Source: Polluticoccus soli (GTDB taxonomy: Bacteria; Bacteroidota; Bacteroidia; Chitinophagales; Chitinophagaceae). From it: a stretch of DNA of 64,000 bases. The translations under genes and the position numbers were made by a program. Below, one piece after another: positions 34,581-43,511 of the stretch. How positions within the stretch are numbered: position 1 is the stretch's first letter; every line of letters starts with the position of its first letter. The DNA lies in contig NZ_JARJHT010000002.1 in assembly GCF_029269745.1 (NCBI RefSeq), positions 992,001 to 1,056,000 of the forward strand. The letters are read 5' to 3'. The notes beneath the pieces are model-generated. The model did not search any database, had not been told where the DNA came from, and was given only the letters and a program-made list of their open reading frames with translations.

Positions 34581-34624
34581 ACCTTTGGCCAGCAATTTAG
34601 CCTATTAGATATGGTGCTTATTGA

Positions 34625-34632
34625 TAAATTTG
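34625..34632 (+). promoter_or_regulatory. Bacteroidota -7 promoter element (TAAATTTG) for the MFS gene
   Basis: An exact TAnnTTTG match; it lies inside the longest possible reading frame, so the true start should be downstream of it. Confidence 0.5.
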
Positions 34633-34653
34633 CAAACGCTGAAAAACCACTCA

Positions 34654-35985
34654 TTGGGTCCTCTATTATCATTCTTAGTCAAAAACAAAACACTCAACTA
34701 CCCTCTTTTCAGGAAATACCTGATGCTGCGGTTTTCCATGATCATGTCGCTGAACATGCAGATGACCATCGTCAGCTATATGGTATACCAACTGACTCAC
34801 GATGAGCTCTCATTGGGTTTACTAGGTCTTTGGGAGGTAATACCGGCTTTCGGTTTTTCACTAGTGTCTGGCCCTTACACCGACCACCGTGAAAAGCGGA
34901 CGCTGCTCCTACAATGCGTTGCTGGATATTTACTGCTATCTGCATTTTATGTAATGCTGGCATTACCTGACTTTCAAAAAAGTATTGGTACGAATACTAC
35001 GGTTTGGCTTATATACGGAGGGGTATTCATTGGAGGGATGTTGCGTGCCTTTCTTAGCCCATCAAATTTTGCATTGATGGGTTTGATCGTTCCCAAAAGA
35101 CTATACGCCAATGCAACAACCTGGAGCAGTACAGCCTGGCAGTTTGGTGCGGTGATCGGCCCGTTGCTGGGCGGCAGTTTGCTGGCCTTGAGCGGTTTTA
35201 CCTGGAGCTTAGCAAGCGTAGTAGGGATTCAGCTTATCGGACTGGCAGCTATAATGACCATACCGCGACTGCCACTGATGATGAAAGGAAAAGAGCCCAT
35301 CATTCAAAGCTTGAAGAGCGGATTAAAATTCGTATTCAATACACAGGTGATTCTTGCGGCCTTGTCGTTAGATATGTTTGCTGTGCTCTTCGGCGGGGCT
35401 GTGGCGCTATTGCCTGTCTATGCCGACGATATACTAAAAGTCGGCGAGGCCGGTTATGGGTTGCTAAGAGCTGCACCCGGCATCGGAGCCATTATCTGCC
35501 TGTTTATTCTGTCGTTTGTGCCGCTAAAGACAAAGGCCGGTGCCAAACTGCTGAGCAGCATCGCGCTCTTCGGCATTACCACTATAATATTTGGTGTATC
35601 GGGGGAGATTGCGAGTATTGCCCCATTGCCATGGCTTTCAGAAATATTCGGTTTTAATATCTCCTGGGCGTTTCTACTAGCTTTCTTTATGCTATTGCTG
35701 GGTGGATTGTTTGACTCGGTAAGCGTTATTATCAGGGGAACCATCCTCCAACTCTATACCCCAGATCACATGCGCGGAAGAGTTGCATCAGTAAACACGA
35801 TGTTCATCAGCTCATCTAATGAGCTTGGTGCCTTGGAAAGCGGTTTTACGGCCAAATGGATGGGCACAGTACCAGCCGTAGTTTTTGGCGGAATAATGAC
35901 GCTTGTTGTTGTGGGAGTGACCTACATCAAAGCACCGCTATTGAGCTCCATGAAGCTTGATCCTAACGAGAAGGATAAAACATAA
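34654..35985 (+). CDS. MFS transporter (EntS-like)
   Basis: An inner-membrane exporter of about 443 residues of the MFS_3/EntS type. Twelve TM helices; FRKYLMLRFSMIMSLNMQ in TM1, SGPYTDHREKRTLLL (motif A) after TM2, and RGTILQLYTPDHMRGRVASV in the C half, typical for this group. There is no ATG before codon 35 of the frame; TTG at 34654 is my choice because the promoter element lies at 34625-34632, but TTG at 34621 or 34630, or ATG at 34723, cannot be excluded. The substrate is unknown. Its last 23 bases overlap the convergent DUF486 gene. Confidence 0.75.
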   Translation: MGPLLSFLVKNKTLNYPLFRKYLMLRFSMIMSLNMQMTIVSYMVYQLTHDELSLGLLGLWEVIPAFGFSLVSGPYTDHREKRTLLLQCVAGYLLLSAFYVMLALPDFQKSIGTNTTVWLIYGGVFIGGMLRAFLSPSNFALMGLIVPKRLYANATTWSSTAWQFGAVIGPLLGGSLLALSGFTWSLASVVGIQLIGLAAIMTIPRLPLMMKGKEPIIQSLKSGLKFVFNTQVILAALSLDMFAVLFGGAVALLPVYADDILKVGEAGYGLLRAAPGIGAIICLFILSFVPLKTKAGAKLLSSIALFGITTIIFGVSGEIASIAPLPWLSEIFGFNISWAFLLAFFMLLLGGLFDSVSVIIRGTILQLYTPDHMRGRVASVNTMFISSSNELGALESGFTAKWMGTVPAVVFGGIMTLVVVGVTYIKAPLLSSMKLDPNEKDKT

Positions 35986-36304
35986 ATAGTACGGCTCCCA
36001 GAATGCATACAAAAGCAGCAATATAATTCCACTTAACTGGCTCGTTGAGGAACAGCACGGCAAATACTGCAAACACTAACAGCGAGATGATCTCCTGGAT
36101 AGTCTTTAGCTGAAACGGGCTAAAACCTTCCTGGATGCCGAATTTGTTGTTTGCTGGCACCATGAACATGTACTCAAAAAACGCGATTCCCCAACTGATA
36201 AATATGAGTTTGATAAGCGGCATCGAGTCCACCTTCTTCAGATGCCCATACCATGCGTAAGTCATGAAACAATTGGAAATCAGCAGACATAAAATTGTGC
36301 GCAT
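35963..36304 (-). CDS. DUF486 family membrane protein
   Basis: A 113-residue four-helix membrane protein of the DUF486 family (distantly like drug/metabolite transporters). The ATG at 36304 gives the typical N-terminus MRTILCLLISNCFMTYAWYG; FFEYMFMVPANNKFG and the QEIISLLVFAVFAVLFLNE blocks are characteristic. The longer frame to 36361 would add a second, non-homologous helix. No substrate is known. It is convergent with and overlaps the MFS gene by 23 bases. Confidence 0.82.
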   Translation of the reverse strand: MRTILCLLISNCFMTYAWYGHLKKVDSMPLIKLIFISWGIAFFEYMFMVPANNKFGIQEGFSPFQLKTIQEIISLLVFAVFAVLFLNEPVKWNYIAAFVCILGAVLFMFYPSR

Positions 36305-36399
36305 ACGGCGAAGGTTAAAAAACACCCAAAGTAAATTAATAACCAGCTTTGCGGCATACATTTTTTTATCCTTCGCAATGAACTAATTAATCGAATACT

Positions 36400-36597
36400 A
36401 TGTCAAAGCAAAACGGACAGGGTCGTATCGAGCAACCCAACAAGAGGCAGGAACAGAATAAAGATCTGAAAAAGGGTGTGTCGCACGAACCCATGAAAGA
36501 ACAACAACAGCAACAACAACAGCAACAACCTAAGAAACAGGGTGCTCCAGGCTCACCTGGACGCCAGGGTAATGGTAATGGCCGCAACAAAAAGTAA
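36400..36597 (+). CDS. small basic low-complexity protein with a polyglutamine run
   Basis: A 65-residue Lys/Arg/Gln/Gly-rich protein with no hydrophobic segment: KRQEQNKDLKK, nine consecutive Gln (codons CAA and CAG), then GAPGSPGRQGNGNGRNKK. It is expected to be disordered and could bind nucleic acid. A good start, an upstream promoter-like TATCCTTCG (36367-36375) and a terminator 6 bases after the stop favour a real gene. It matches no family known to me. Confidence 0.55.
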   Translation: MSKQNGQGRIEQPNKRQEQNKDLKKGVSHEPMKEQQQQQQQQQPKKQGAPGSPGRQGNGNGRNKK

Positions 36598-36603
36598 AAA
36601 AAT

Positions 36604-36630
36604 AAAAGCCCTGCAATGCAGGGCTTTTTC
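36604..36630. terminator. bidirectional intrinsic terminator
   Basis: A 12-base perfect inverted repeat (AAAAGCCCTGCA/TGCAGGGCTTTT, 36604-36615 and 36617-36628) between the polyQ gene and convergent clpB. Confidence 0.82.
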
Positions 36631-39255
36631 CTAGTCTTGTTTCTCAGCTATTCGTTCATTTCGTATCACTACAACTCCGTCGAAAACGTCTATCAATACT
36701 GGTTTAGACTTATCTATTTCTCCAGCAATGATCTTACGACTCAGCAGATTGATGATATCCTTCTGAATGACACGCTTTAAGGGGCGAGCGCCATATTGAG
36801 GATCGAATCCTCTCTGCGATAGGTAGTCCAAGGCATAATCCGTGAACTGCAGATCTATATTCTGCTTAGCAAGCTGCTCCTGCAGATTTTCCAGCTGAAT
36901 CCTGATGATACCTTTTATCTCTTTGCGCATCAGAGGGTGGAACATGATCACATCATCCACACGGTTGAGGAATTCAGGACGCATAGTTTGTTTCAGCAGG
37001 TCCATCACCTCTTCTTTTGTGGCCTCGACAACAGTATCCAGGTCCTTGCCTTCAAGATTTGCAAAGTTTTCCTGTATGATCTGACTACCCATGTTACTGG
37101 TCATGATGATGATGGTATTTTTAAAATTCACCACCCTGCCCTTGTTATCTGTCAACCGGCCATCGTCAAGCACCTGTAATAAAATGTTGAACGTATCCGG
37201 GTGCGCTTTTTCTATCTCATCAAGCAATATTACCGAGTATGGTTTGCGTCGCACAGCTTCTGTAAGCTGACCACCTTCTTCGTAGCCAATGTATCCCGGC
37301 GGTGCACCTACCAGCCTGCTGACACTGTGCTTTTCCTGGTACTCACTCATGTCTATGCGTGTCATCATCGACTCGTCATCGAACAATACTTCCGCAAGCG
37401 CTTTTGCAAGCTCGGTCTTACCAACACCGGTTGTACCCAGGAAGATAAATGAACCTATAGGGCGTTTGGGGTCTTGCAACCCAGCACGGCCACGGCGGAT
37501 GGCATCAGCAACAGCAACTATAGCCTCACTTTGGCCCACCACGCGCTTGTGCAATTCATCCTCGAGGTGCAATAGCTTTTCACGTTCACCCTGCAACATA
37601 CGCTGCACTGGTATGCCAGTAGCTTTAGCCACGTTCTCAGCAATATCCTCAGCGTCTACCTCTTCTTTTAGCAAACGCTTATGCTGATCATCCATTTCAG
37701 CTAATTGCCTACTAAGCTCAGCTATATTCTTTTCTTCTTCTTTTATCTTACCATAACGTATCTCCGCTACTTTGCCATAGTCGCCTTCACGTTCAGCCTT
37801 CTCAGCTTCCAGTTTCAGGGTTTCAATATTGCCTTTTGATTTATTGAGCTTGTCAACGATCTCTTTTTCTTCCAGCCATTTAGCTTTTAGTGTATCACGC
37901 TCTACATTGAGCAATGAGATATCCTGGCTAAGCTGTTTCAGCTTTTCCTCGTCATTTTCCCGCTTGATCGCTTCACGCTCAATTTCGAGCTGCCTGATCT
38001 TACGCTCCAGCTCGTCCAGTTCCTCGGGCATCGAATTCATTTCCAACTTCAGCTTTGCTGCGCTTTCGTCTATGAGATCGATAGCTTTATCTGGCAAAAA
38101 GCGATCGGTAATATAACGTTGTGAAAGCTCCACAGCTGCGATAATAGCATCATCTTTTATACGCACCTTATGATGGGTCTCATACCGCTCTTTTAAGCCG
38201 CGCAATATGGAGATGGCGTCTTCTGGAGAAGGCTCATCAACAAATACTTTCTGGAACCTACGCTCAAGGGCCTTATCCTTCTCAAAGTATTTCTGGTATT
38301 CATTCAGCGTTGTTGCACCGATAGCGCGCAGTTCGCCACGGGCCAATGCCGGTTTCAAAATATTAGCTGCGTCCATAGCACCTTCCATCGCGCCGGCGCC
38401 TATTAACGTATGTATCTCATCAATGAAAAGGATGATCTCTCCCTCGCTTTCTGTTACTTCTTTTATGACCCCCTTCAGGCGTTCCTCAAATTCGCCACGG
38501 TATTTAGCTCCGGCCATCAAAGCCCCCATGTCAAGGGTAAATATGATCTTTGACTTCAAGTTATCGGGAACGTCGCCATTGATAATACGATGTGCTAAAC
38601 CTTCGACTATTGCCGTTTTACCAACGCCTGGTTCACCAACCAATATTGGGTTATTCTTCGAACGACGTGACAGAATATGGAGGGTACGACGGATCTCTTC
38701 GTCGCGACCGATTACTGGGTCTAACTTGCCATTCCGGGCTAAGTCGTTTAGGTTCTTTGCATACTTCTGCAAGGCATTAAACTGTTGCTCAGATGTTTGC
38801 GAATTAACAGTGTTCCCTTTGCGCAGCTCTTTTATTGCTGTAGTCAGTCCCTTTTCTGTAAGTCCCGCGTCTTTCAGCAGTTTAGCTGTGTCATCATTTA
38901 CCTGAAGTAAGCCTATAAGCAGGTGTTCCTGGGTAACAAATTCATCGCTAAAGTCCTTTGATATATTCCCAGCCTTCAAAAGCACATTATTTAGCTCGCG
39001 ACTAACAGTTTGCGCGGGCTCACCACCAGATTGAAGCTTTGGAAGGCGATTGATCTGGTCTTGCAGCTTGCCTTCTACAAAGCCTACATTGACGTCGTTC
39101 TTTTTAAGCAAATAGCCAATTGGTCCATCATTGTCATCAAGCAGCGCTTGTAACATATGGGCCGTTTCTATGCTAGGGTTTTGGTTGTTGTACGCCAGTT
39201 GCTGTGCCTGCTGCAGCATTTCCTGGGCTTTGATTGTAAAATTATTCAGGTTCAT
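36631..39255 (-). CDS. clpB: ATP-dependent disaggregase ClpB
   Basis: An 874-residue Hsp100 AAA+ chaperone that rescues aggregated protein with DnaK. Order: Clp N domain (1-150), NBD1 with Walker A GEPGVGKTAIVEG (about 203-215) and Walker B FIDEIHTL, the long coiled-coil M domain (about 410-530, LEIEREAIKRENDEEK), NBD2 with GTTGVGKTELAKAL and ILLDEIEKAH, and the small C-terminal domain. The M domain identifies ClpB rather than ClpA/ClpC. The length is normal. Monocistronic; no TAnnTTTG is obvious upstream, so heat-shock-type control by another signal is possible. Confidence 0.95.
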   Translation of the reverse strand: MNLNNFTIKAQEMLQQAQQLAYNNQNPSIETAHMLQALLDDNDGPIGYLLKKNDVNVGFVEGKLQDQINRLPKLQSGGEPAQTVSRELNNVLLKAGNISKDFSDEFVTQEHLLIGLLQVNDDTAKLLKDAGLTEKGLTTAIKELRKGNTVNSQTSEQQFNALQKYAKNLNDLARNGKLDPVIGRDEEIRRTLHILSRRSKNNPILVGEPGVGKTAIVEGLAHRIINGDVPDNLKSKIIFTLDMGALMAGAKYRGEFEERLKGVIKEVTESEGEIILFIDEIHTLIGAGAMEGAMDAANILKPALARGELRAIGATTLNEYQKYFEKDKALERRFQKVFVDEPSPEDAISILRGLKERYETHHKVRIKDDAIIAAVELSQRYITDRFLPDKAIDLIDESAAKLKLEMNSMPEELDELERKIRQLEIEREAIKRENDEEKLKQLSQDISLLNVERDTLKAKWLEEKEIVDKLNKSKGNIETLKLEAEKAEREGDYGKVAEIRYGKIKEEEKNIAELSRQLAEMDDQHKRLLKEEVDAEDIAENVAKATGIPVQRMLQGEREKLLHLEDELHKRVVGQSEAIVAVADAIRRGRAGLQDPKRPIGSFIFLGTTGVGKTELAKALAEVLFDDESMMTRIDMSEYQEKHSVSRLVGAPPGYIGYEEGGQLTEAVRRKPYSVILLDEIEKAHPDTFNILLQVLDDGRLTDNKGRVVNFKNTIIIMTSNMGSQIIQENFANLEGKDLDTVVEATKEEVMDLLKQTMRPEFLNRVDDVIMFHPLMRKEIKGIIRIQLENLQEQLAKQNIDLQFTDYALDYLSQRGFDPQYGARPLKRVIQKDIINLLSRKIIAGEIDKSKPVLIDVFDGVVVIRNERIAEKQD

Positions 39256-39457
39256 ATTCTATTATTCTCCTATCCCTTAAGGCATAAAAAATGTTCCAAA
39301 CTAACGTTTTATTACAATATGGCAGTTTACCGCAATTTCCCTTGACAACTTGTCGTATTTATTGATTTTCAGCTGCAATTATTACAGAAGAAACCATAAT
39401 ACATGCAATAACAATCAAATAACGTTTACGACACTTGCAATATAAAAACTATGCATT

Positions 39458-39465
39458 TACATTTG
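39458..39465 (+). promoter_or_regulatory. Bacteroidota -7 promoter element (TACATTTG)
   Basis: An exact TAnnTTTG match 25 bases before the cytochrome start, with TTG at 39435-39437 about 20 bases upstream as a candidate -33 element. Confidence 0.6.
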
Positions 39466-39490
39466 CATGACAATTTACACACACCACATT

Positions 39491-40483
39491 ATGAAGATCG
39501 TACTCCGTATTGCACTGGTACTCCTTGTACTTGTTGCAGGTTTCGCCCTCTATGTTCAGTTGGGCTACCGTAAAACATTTGACGAAACCCCTTACCCCAC
39601 CACCAAGGCCAGCCAGGATCCTGAAATGATCGCACATGGTAAATACCTGGTGTATGGCCCCGCGCACTGCGCCAACTGTCATACAGACAAAGGACAGGAA
39701 GCACAAGTGGAAGCCGGCAAAGAACTGCCGCTGATCGGCGGCTTTGAATTAAATATTGGCCCCGGTGTATTCCGTGCCCGCAATCTTACCTCAGACAAAG
39801 AAACAGGTATAGGCGCTCTTTCAGACGGCGAGATCGCACGGACCATGCGCTTCAACGTTAACCACCAGGGCGAGGCGATCGTACCGTTTATGCCATTCCA
39901 GCAAATGAGCGAATATGATATGGCATGCATCATTTCTTACCTACGCTCCACGCCGCCGGTAAAACATAAAGTTGAGCCATCGGAATATAATTTTCTGGGA
40001 AAATTCATCAAGACGTTCATCTTTAAACCCAGCATGCCAACAGAGCCAATCCCAGAGAGGATCGATGCTGATACGACTTCGGAATACGGCAAATACCTGG
40101 CTCACTCAGTTGCCAATTGCTATGGCTGCCATACAGACAGAAGCCTAAAAACAGGTGAGTTCATTGGCGAACCTTTTGGTGGCGGTTTTGTTATGGAACC
40201 TTCGCCGGAAACAAAGGGCTATGGCTTTGTAACTCCTAACATAACAATAGATGAGACCGGCAAACTGAACGGATGGAGCGAACAGACGTTCATTGCACGC
40301 ATCAAACAAGGCCGTGTGCATGCTGCTTCACCTATGCCATGGGGCCCTTTCTCAAGAATGAATGAGACAGACATGAAAGCGATCTATCGCTACCTTCAAA
40401 CTGTTGCCCCGGTTAAGAAAACGATAGCAAAAAGCGTTTATGCTCCTAATGAAATTGAATTGATGCCTAAGCCAAAAGGCTAA
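39491..40483 (+). CDS. diheme c-type cytochrome
   Basis: A 330-residue protein with an N-terminal membrane anchor or signal (about 5-24, LRIALVLLVLVAGFALYVQ) and two class I-like heme domains: C60-A-N-C63-H64 and C210-Y-G-C213-H214. Met ligand candidates include IVPFMPFQQM (first domain) and AASPMPWGPFSRM (second). The arrangement GKYLVYGPAHCANCHTDK/GKYLAHSVANCYGCHTDR shows an internal duplication and resembles cytochrome subunits of alcohol or aldehyde dehydrogenases. No dehydrogenase is adjacent. The ATG at 39491 fits the signal. Confidence 0.85.
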   Translation: MKIVLRIALVLLVLVAGFALYVQLGYRKTFDETPYPTTKASQDPEMIAHGKYLVYGPAHCANCHTDKGQEAQVEAGKELPLIGGFELNIGPGVFRARNLTSDKETGIGALSDGEIARTMRFNVNHQGEAIVPFMPFQQMSEYDMACIISYLRSTPPVKHKVEPSEYNFLGKFIKTFIFKPSMPTEPIPERIDADTTSEYGKYLAHSVANCYGCHTDRSLKTGEFIGEPFGGGFVMEPSPETKGYGFVTPNITIDETGKLNGWSEQTFIARIKQGRVHAASPMPWGPFSRMNETDMKAIYRYLQTVAPVKKTIAKSVYAPNEIELMPKPKG

Positions 40484-40503
40484 CAGCAATATTATTAAAA
40501 TTG

Positions 40504-40535
40504 AAAAGCCCCTGTGTATGCAGGGGCTTTTGTTT
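40504..40535. terminator. bidirectional intrinsic terminator
   Basis: A perfect 11-bp stem (AAAAGCCCCTG 40504-40514, CAGGGGCTTTT 40521-40531), 6-base loop, between the cytochrome gene and the convergent CBM9-like gene. Confidence 0.82.
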
Positions 40536-40557
40536 TCAGGTGACCTAGATGGTGGAT

Positions 40558-42081
40558 TTATACTTCTATACCTTTAGGCATTACGATGCGCATACCAGGT
40601 ACTGAAGTGCCGGCTGGCTTCAACAACGTAATGTATTTACTAACTGAATTGTAGCCGATATATCCGTAACCGTTGGTAGTACGGGCATATGCCGATACAG
40701 TGAACGAATAAGCGCAGCTGTGATCAGGAACCCAGTTACCTGACGGAGGAACATTTAGGTTTTGAACACCTACCCAGTTGGGGCCCATTGCCGTGTTGTA
40801 CGTTTCAGCCTTGATGACTTCGCTGGCGCCGCTACCCCATGCGGCAGTTAACGCATAGCTATGAAGGTTACCCTCCGGATCATGTGCATCAATATTAAAC
40901 GCAAGGCCGTCAGTGTCGCTGGTGAGTTGTACTATAGCGCATGCACTAACGTTGGCTCCGGCATGTTTTATTGAATTCAATTTCACTACCGGTATTGTAT
41001 TGTCAATAAACAACGTAAGCGTTTGAGCTGATGTAGGCACCAGAGCATTTGCCGTATTAAAAAACTCAACCTGGAATTGATGCATTCCTTTGTTCAGCGT
41101 ATTAGAACCAAACTGAAGTAAAAGATCATCAATCGAGAAATCAACAGAAGGCGGCTGCAATTGATAGAAATTATTTGCATCAGGCCCATAGCTTTCTAAT
41201 ACGTAGTCAACACCGTTCCAGCGATAATTGTACCAGGAACTTCTCATATCATCAAAGCTTCCACTAATGCCTTCACGGTGTTTGATCTTATATTTCCTGG
41301 CTCCCGCTGCCCACACATTTTGCAGAGTAGTCCGATTACCAATAAGGTTCAAGCCACCTCCAAATGCTGCATTTTCCACGTGGACGTAGTATCCGGCTGC
41401 AGTTGTAGCTTTACCCGTTGCGCTGTTTATCTTAGTTGTTGGTATAAGACCAACGCTACCGATAACCGGACCTGCGTCAACAGTTGGCGTAACCGGCTTA
41501 CGCGAAAAATAGAGGGTATGTAACCCTGCAAAGCTGGTAAAGAAATTAGCAGGCGTGGAATAATCAAAACCAGGAGCTGCAGATGAATGCACTTTTACTC
41601 CGAATCTTGTGAAGGGAGGGAATAGAGACGGTGCCAGCGACACATTAAGATGGCTTATCTCAAAACGCAATTTCCAGATCCTGTGCGGCGCAGCAGAATC
41701 GGGTGAACTTTCAAATGCAACCTTGCACTTGCTCTGTGTTACTTCATTCAACAAGCCTGTCCATGTGCCAGGGCCTAAATAATATTGACGCCCCATTTTA
41801 TCAGGCTGACCTGGATACAAGCCGTAATTCACATCAACGTTGGGATTGATGTTACCATTACGGTCGCGATCGAAAGTAAACCAGAAATAGTCTCCGGTAC
41901 CGGCATCATTGCTGGTATCCTGCACCAGGTCTAGCGCGGCATAAAGAAAGTGCGCATCGTTCTTCAGCAGTAAAAATCCGCCAGGTATTGCCATTTTACC
42001 GGCATTTTCCCATACTGCATCGTTGAGTGTTTCAGAAAGAAGAATAGGCGACTGTGCCCACGTTGATAAGACGCTTGACAT
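40558..42081 (-). CDS. hypothetical protein with CBM9-like N-terminal domain
   Basis: A 507-residue protein. Residues 15 to about 200 resemble the family 9 carbohydrate-binding module used in DOMON/CBM9-like proteins (a VWENAGKM start, FLYAALDLVQDTSN, YFWFTFDRDRNGNINPNVD, IWKLRFEIS). The remainder has Ig-like beta segments (GMHQFQVEFFNTANALVP, a TLTLFIDNTIPVVKLNSI strand pair). No signal peptide is seen at the annotated start, and no upstream in-frame ATG offers one, which is odd for a CBM. Monocistronic. The ligand is unknown. Confidence 0.65.
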   Translation of the reverse strand: MSSVLSTWAQSPILLSETLNDAVWENAGKMAIPGGFLLLKNDAHFLYAALDLVQDTSNDAGTGDYFWFTFDRDRNGNINPNVDVNYGLYPGQPDKMGRQYYLGPGTWTGLLNEVTQSKCKVAFESSPDSAAPHRIWKLRFEISHLNVSLAPSLFPPFTRFGVKVHSSAAPGFDYSTPANFFTSFAGLHTLYFSRKPVTPTVDAGPVIGSVGLIPTTKINSATGKATTAAGYYVHVENAAFGGGLNLIGNRTTLQNVWAAGARKYKIKHREGISGSFDDMRSSWYNYRWNGVDYVLESYGPDANNFYQLQPPSVDFSIDDLLLQFGSNTLNKGMHQFQVEFFNTANALVPTSAQTLTLFIDNTIPVVKLNSIKHAGANVSACAIVQLTSDTDGLAFNIDAHDPEGNLHSYALTAAWGSGASEVIKAETYNTAMGPNWVGVQNLNVPPSGNWVPDHSCAYSFTVSAYARTTNGYGYIGYNSVSKYITLLKPAGTSVPGMRIVMPKGIEV

Positions 42082-42328
42082 GATGATGGTTGTTTAAAAA
42101 TGGTGAAAAGAAATAGTTGTCCCTACAAACGTATCAAACAATTTCGCGCCTGTCAACAACTATTGTAATAAATGATAATTGCTGAAGAGCTTTCAAAACA
42201 CAGCAGTAGTTTGATAATCAGTTTTAATATTCGCCTAAAAAAAAATAATTGGGAACCGACATTATAAATGAAATCGATAAAGCGGCTATTCCATCAGGTT
42301 CTTTAATGTTCGCCCATTCTGTTTAGAA

Positions 42329-43441
42329 TTAATTCATTCTATATTGCTTACCTGGCAGTGCCTTTATTAATCCTTGCATCTCAAGTTGAAGCAAAACAGC
42401 CGGTAATTGAGAATTAGCGATGCCCGTTTGGTACAACAACTCATCTGCATGCATCGAATCCTTTGTTTGTAAAAGATCAACAATTTTCTGTTCATCTTCT
42501 GATAGTTGAATAAACAATTGCTTTTGCACCGGCTTTTGCTTTTTACCGGTATTCCAATTCATTAGCTCAAGCAGGTCGTCTGCGTTTGTTATCATCGCGG
42601 CGACATTAGTGCGTATTAATTCGTTGCATCCTGATGAACGTGTATCGTAAACCCGGCCCGGAAATGCCGCAACTTCCCTATTATAGCTATCTGCGATACG
42701 CGCTGTTATCAACGCTCCGCCTTTTATATCGCTTTCAACAACAACCGTAACATCGCTTATTCCGGCAACTATTCTGTTTCTCATTGGGAAGTTTGATCGA
42801 TCCGGCAAAGTACCAGATGGGAACTCACTCAGCAGACCTCCGTTTTCCATCATTTCTTTTGCTAGTTGTTTATTAGTTGCTGGGTATACTCGATCCAGAC
42901 CGTGTCCTAGCACACCAACAGTGGGTAAGCCAACTTGTAATGAATATTTATGGGCGAGCGCATCTATACCATGAGCGAGACCGCTTGAAATGACCATATT
43001 TTCCTGCCCTTTCAAGCTATTCAGTAACCCCTCTGTTACTCTGTGACCATAATCTGTACTTTTTCTTGTGCCAATCACAGCTACGATCTTCTGCGCATTA
43101 AGATCGGTGTTTCCTTTATGATAAAGCAGTACCGGTGCGTCGCTACAATTTTTCAAGCGTTGCGGGTATGTGTCTTCGCCGAACCAAAGAATTTGCACTT
43201 GATTCTTCTCAACGTATTTCAATTCTGTTTCAGCCTGCGCGAGCACTTGGGGATCTTTAAACGCTTTCACTCGCGTTTCGGTCAAGCCATCGATCTTCTT
43301 TAGCTCCTTCAATGGTGCTTTAAATATTGCAGGAGCATCTCCAAACTGCTCAAGTAATGTCCTCGACCTGCGCGGGCCAATATCCTTAACAAATGTTAAT
43401 GCTATTCGGTAAAACAGGGTCTCGTTATCAACTGGCAACAT
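42329..43441 (-). CDS. dprA: DNA-processing protein DprA
   Basis: A 370-residue RecA-loading protein that shields incoming single-stranded DNA during natural transformation. N-terminal helix-hairpin-helix-like part (about 1-70, LTFVKDIGPRRSRTLLEQFG), Rossmann-fold core with VAVIGTRKSTDYGH (about 100-113), SSGLAHGIDALAH, GHGLDRVYPATNK and PMRNRIVAGISDVTVVVES (DprA signature), and a C-terminal winged helix (about 300-370). I chose the ATG at 43441; a TTG lies 15 bases upstream. Monocistronic and divergent from the DUF6438 gene. Confidence 0.92.
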   Translation of the reverse strand: MLPVDNETLFYRIALTFVKDIGPRRSRTLLEQFGDAPAIFKAPLKELKKIDGLTETRVKAFKDPQVLAQAETELKYVEKNQVQILWFGEDTYPQRLKNCSDAPVLLYHKGNTDLNAQKIVAVIGTRKSTDYGHRVTEGLLNSLKGQENMVISSGLAHGIDALAHKYSLQVGLPTVGVLGHGLDRVYPATNKQLAKEMMENGGLLSEFPSGTLPDRSNFPMRNRIVAGISDVTVVVESDIKGGALITARIADSYNREVAAFPGRVYDTRSSGCNELIRTNVAAMITNADDLLELMNWNTGKKQKPVQKQLFIQLSEDEQKIVDLLQTKDSMHADELLYQTGIANSQLPAVLLQLEMQGLIKALPGKQYRMN

Positions 43442-43484
43442 ATTTGATTGTAACAATTTTAGAACCTACGGAATTTCTAAGGCT

Positions 43485-43492
43485 TATCTTTG
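43485..43492 (+). promoter_or_regulatory. Bacteroidota -7 promoter element (TATCTTTG)
   Basis: An exact TAnnTTTG match 19 bases upstream of the DUF6438 lipoprotein start. Confidence 0.6.
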
Positions 43493-43511
43493 AAACGGAA
43501 AATATAAAAAA

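Noticed and set aside
34611-34805. ATG-started 64-codon frame at the beginning of the MFS gene
   Set aside because: It is out of frame with the transporter, has no family features and lies on the promoter element.
36505-36535. CAA/CAG run as a possible microsatellite or CRISPR-like repeat
   Set aside because: It is a short in-frame polyGln tract with no spacer structure.
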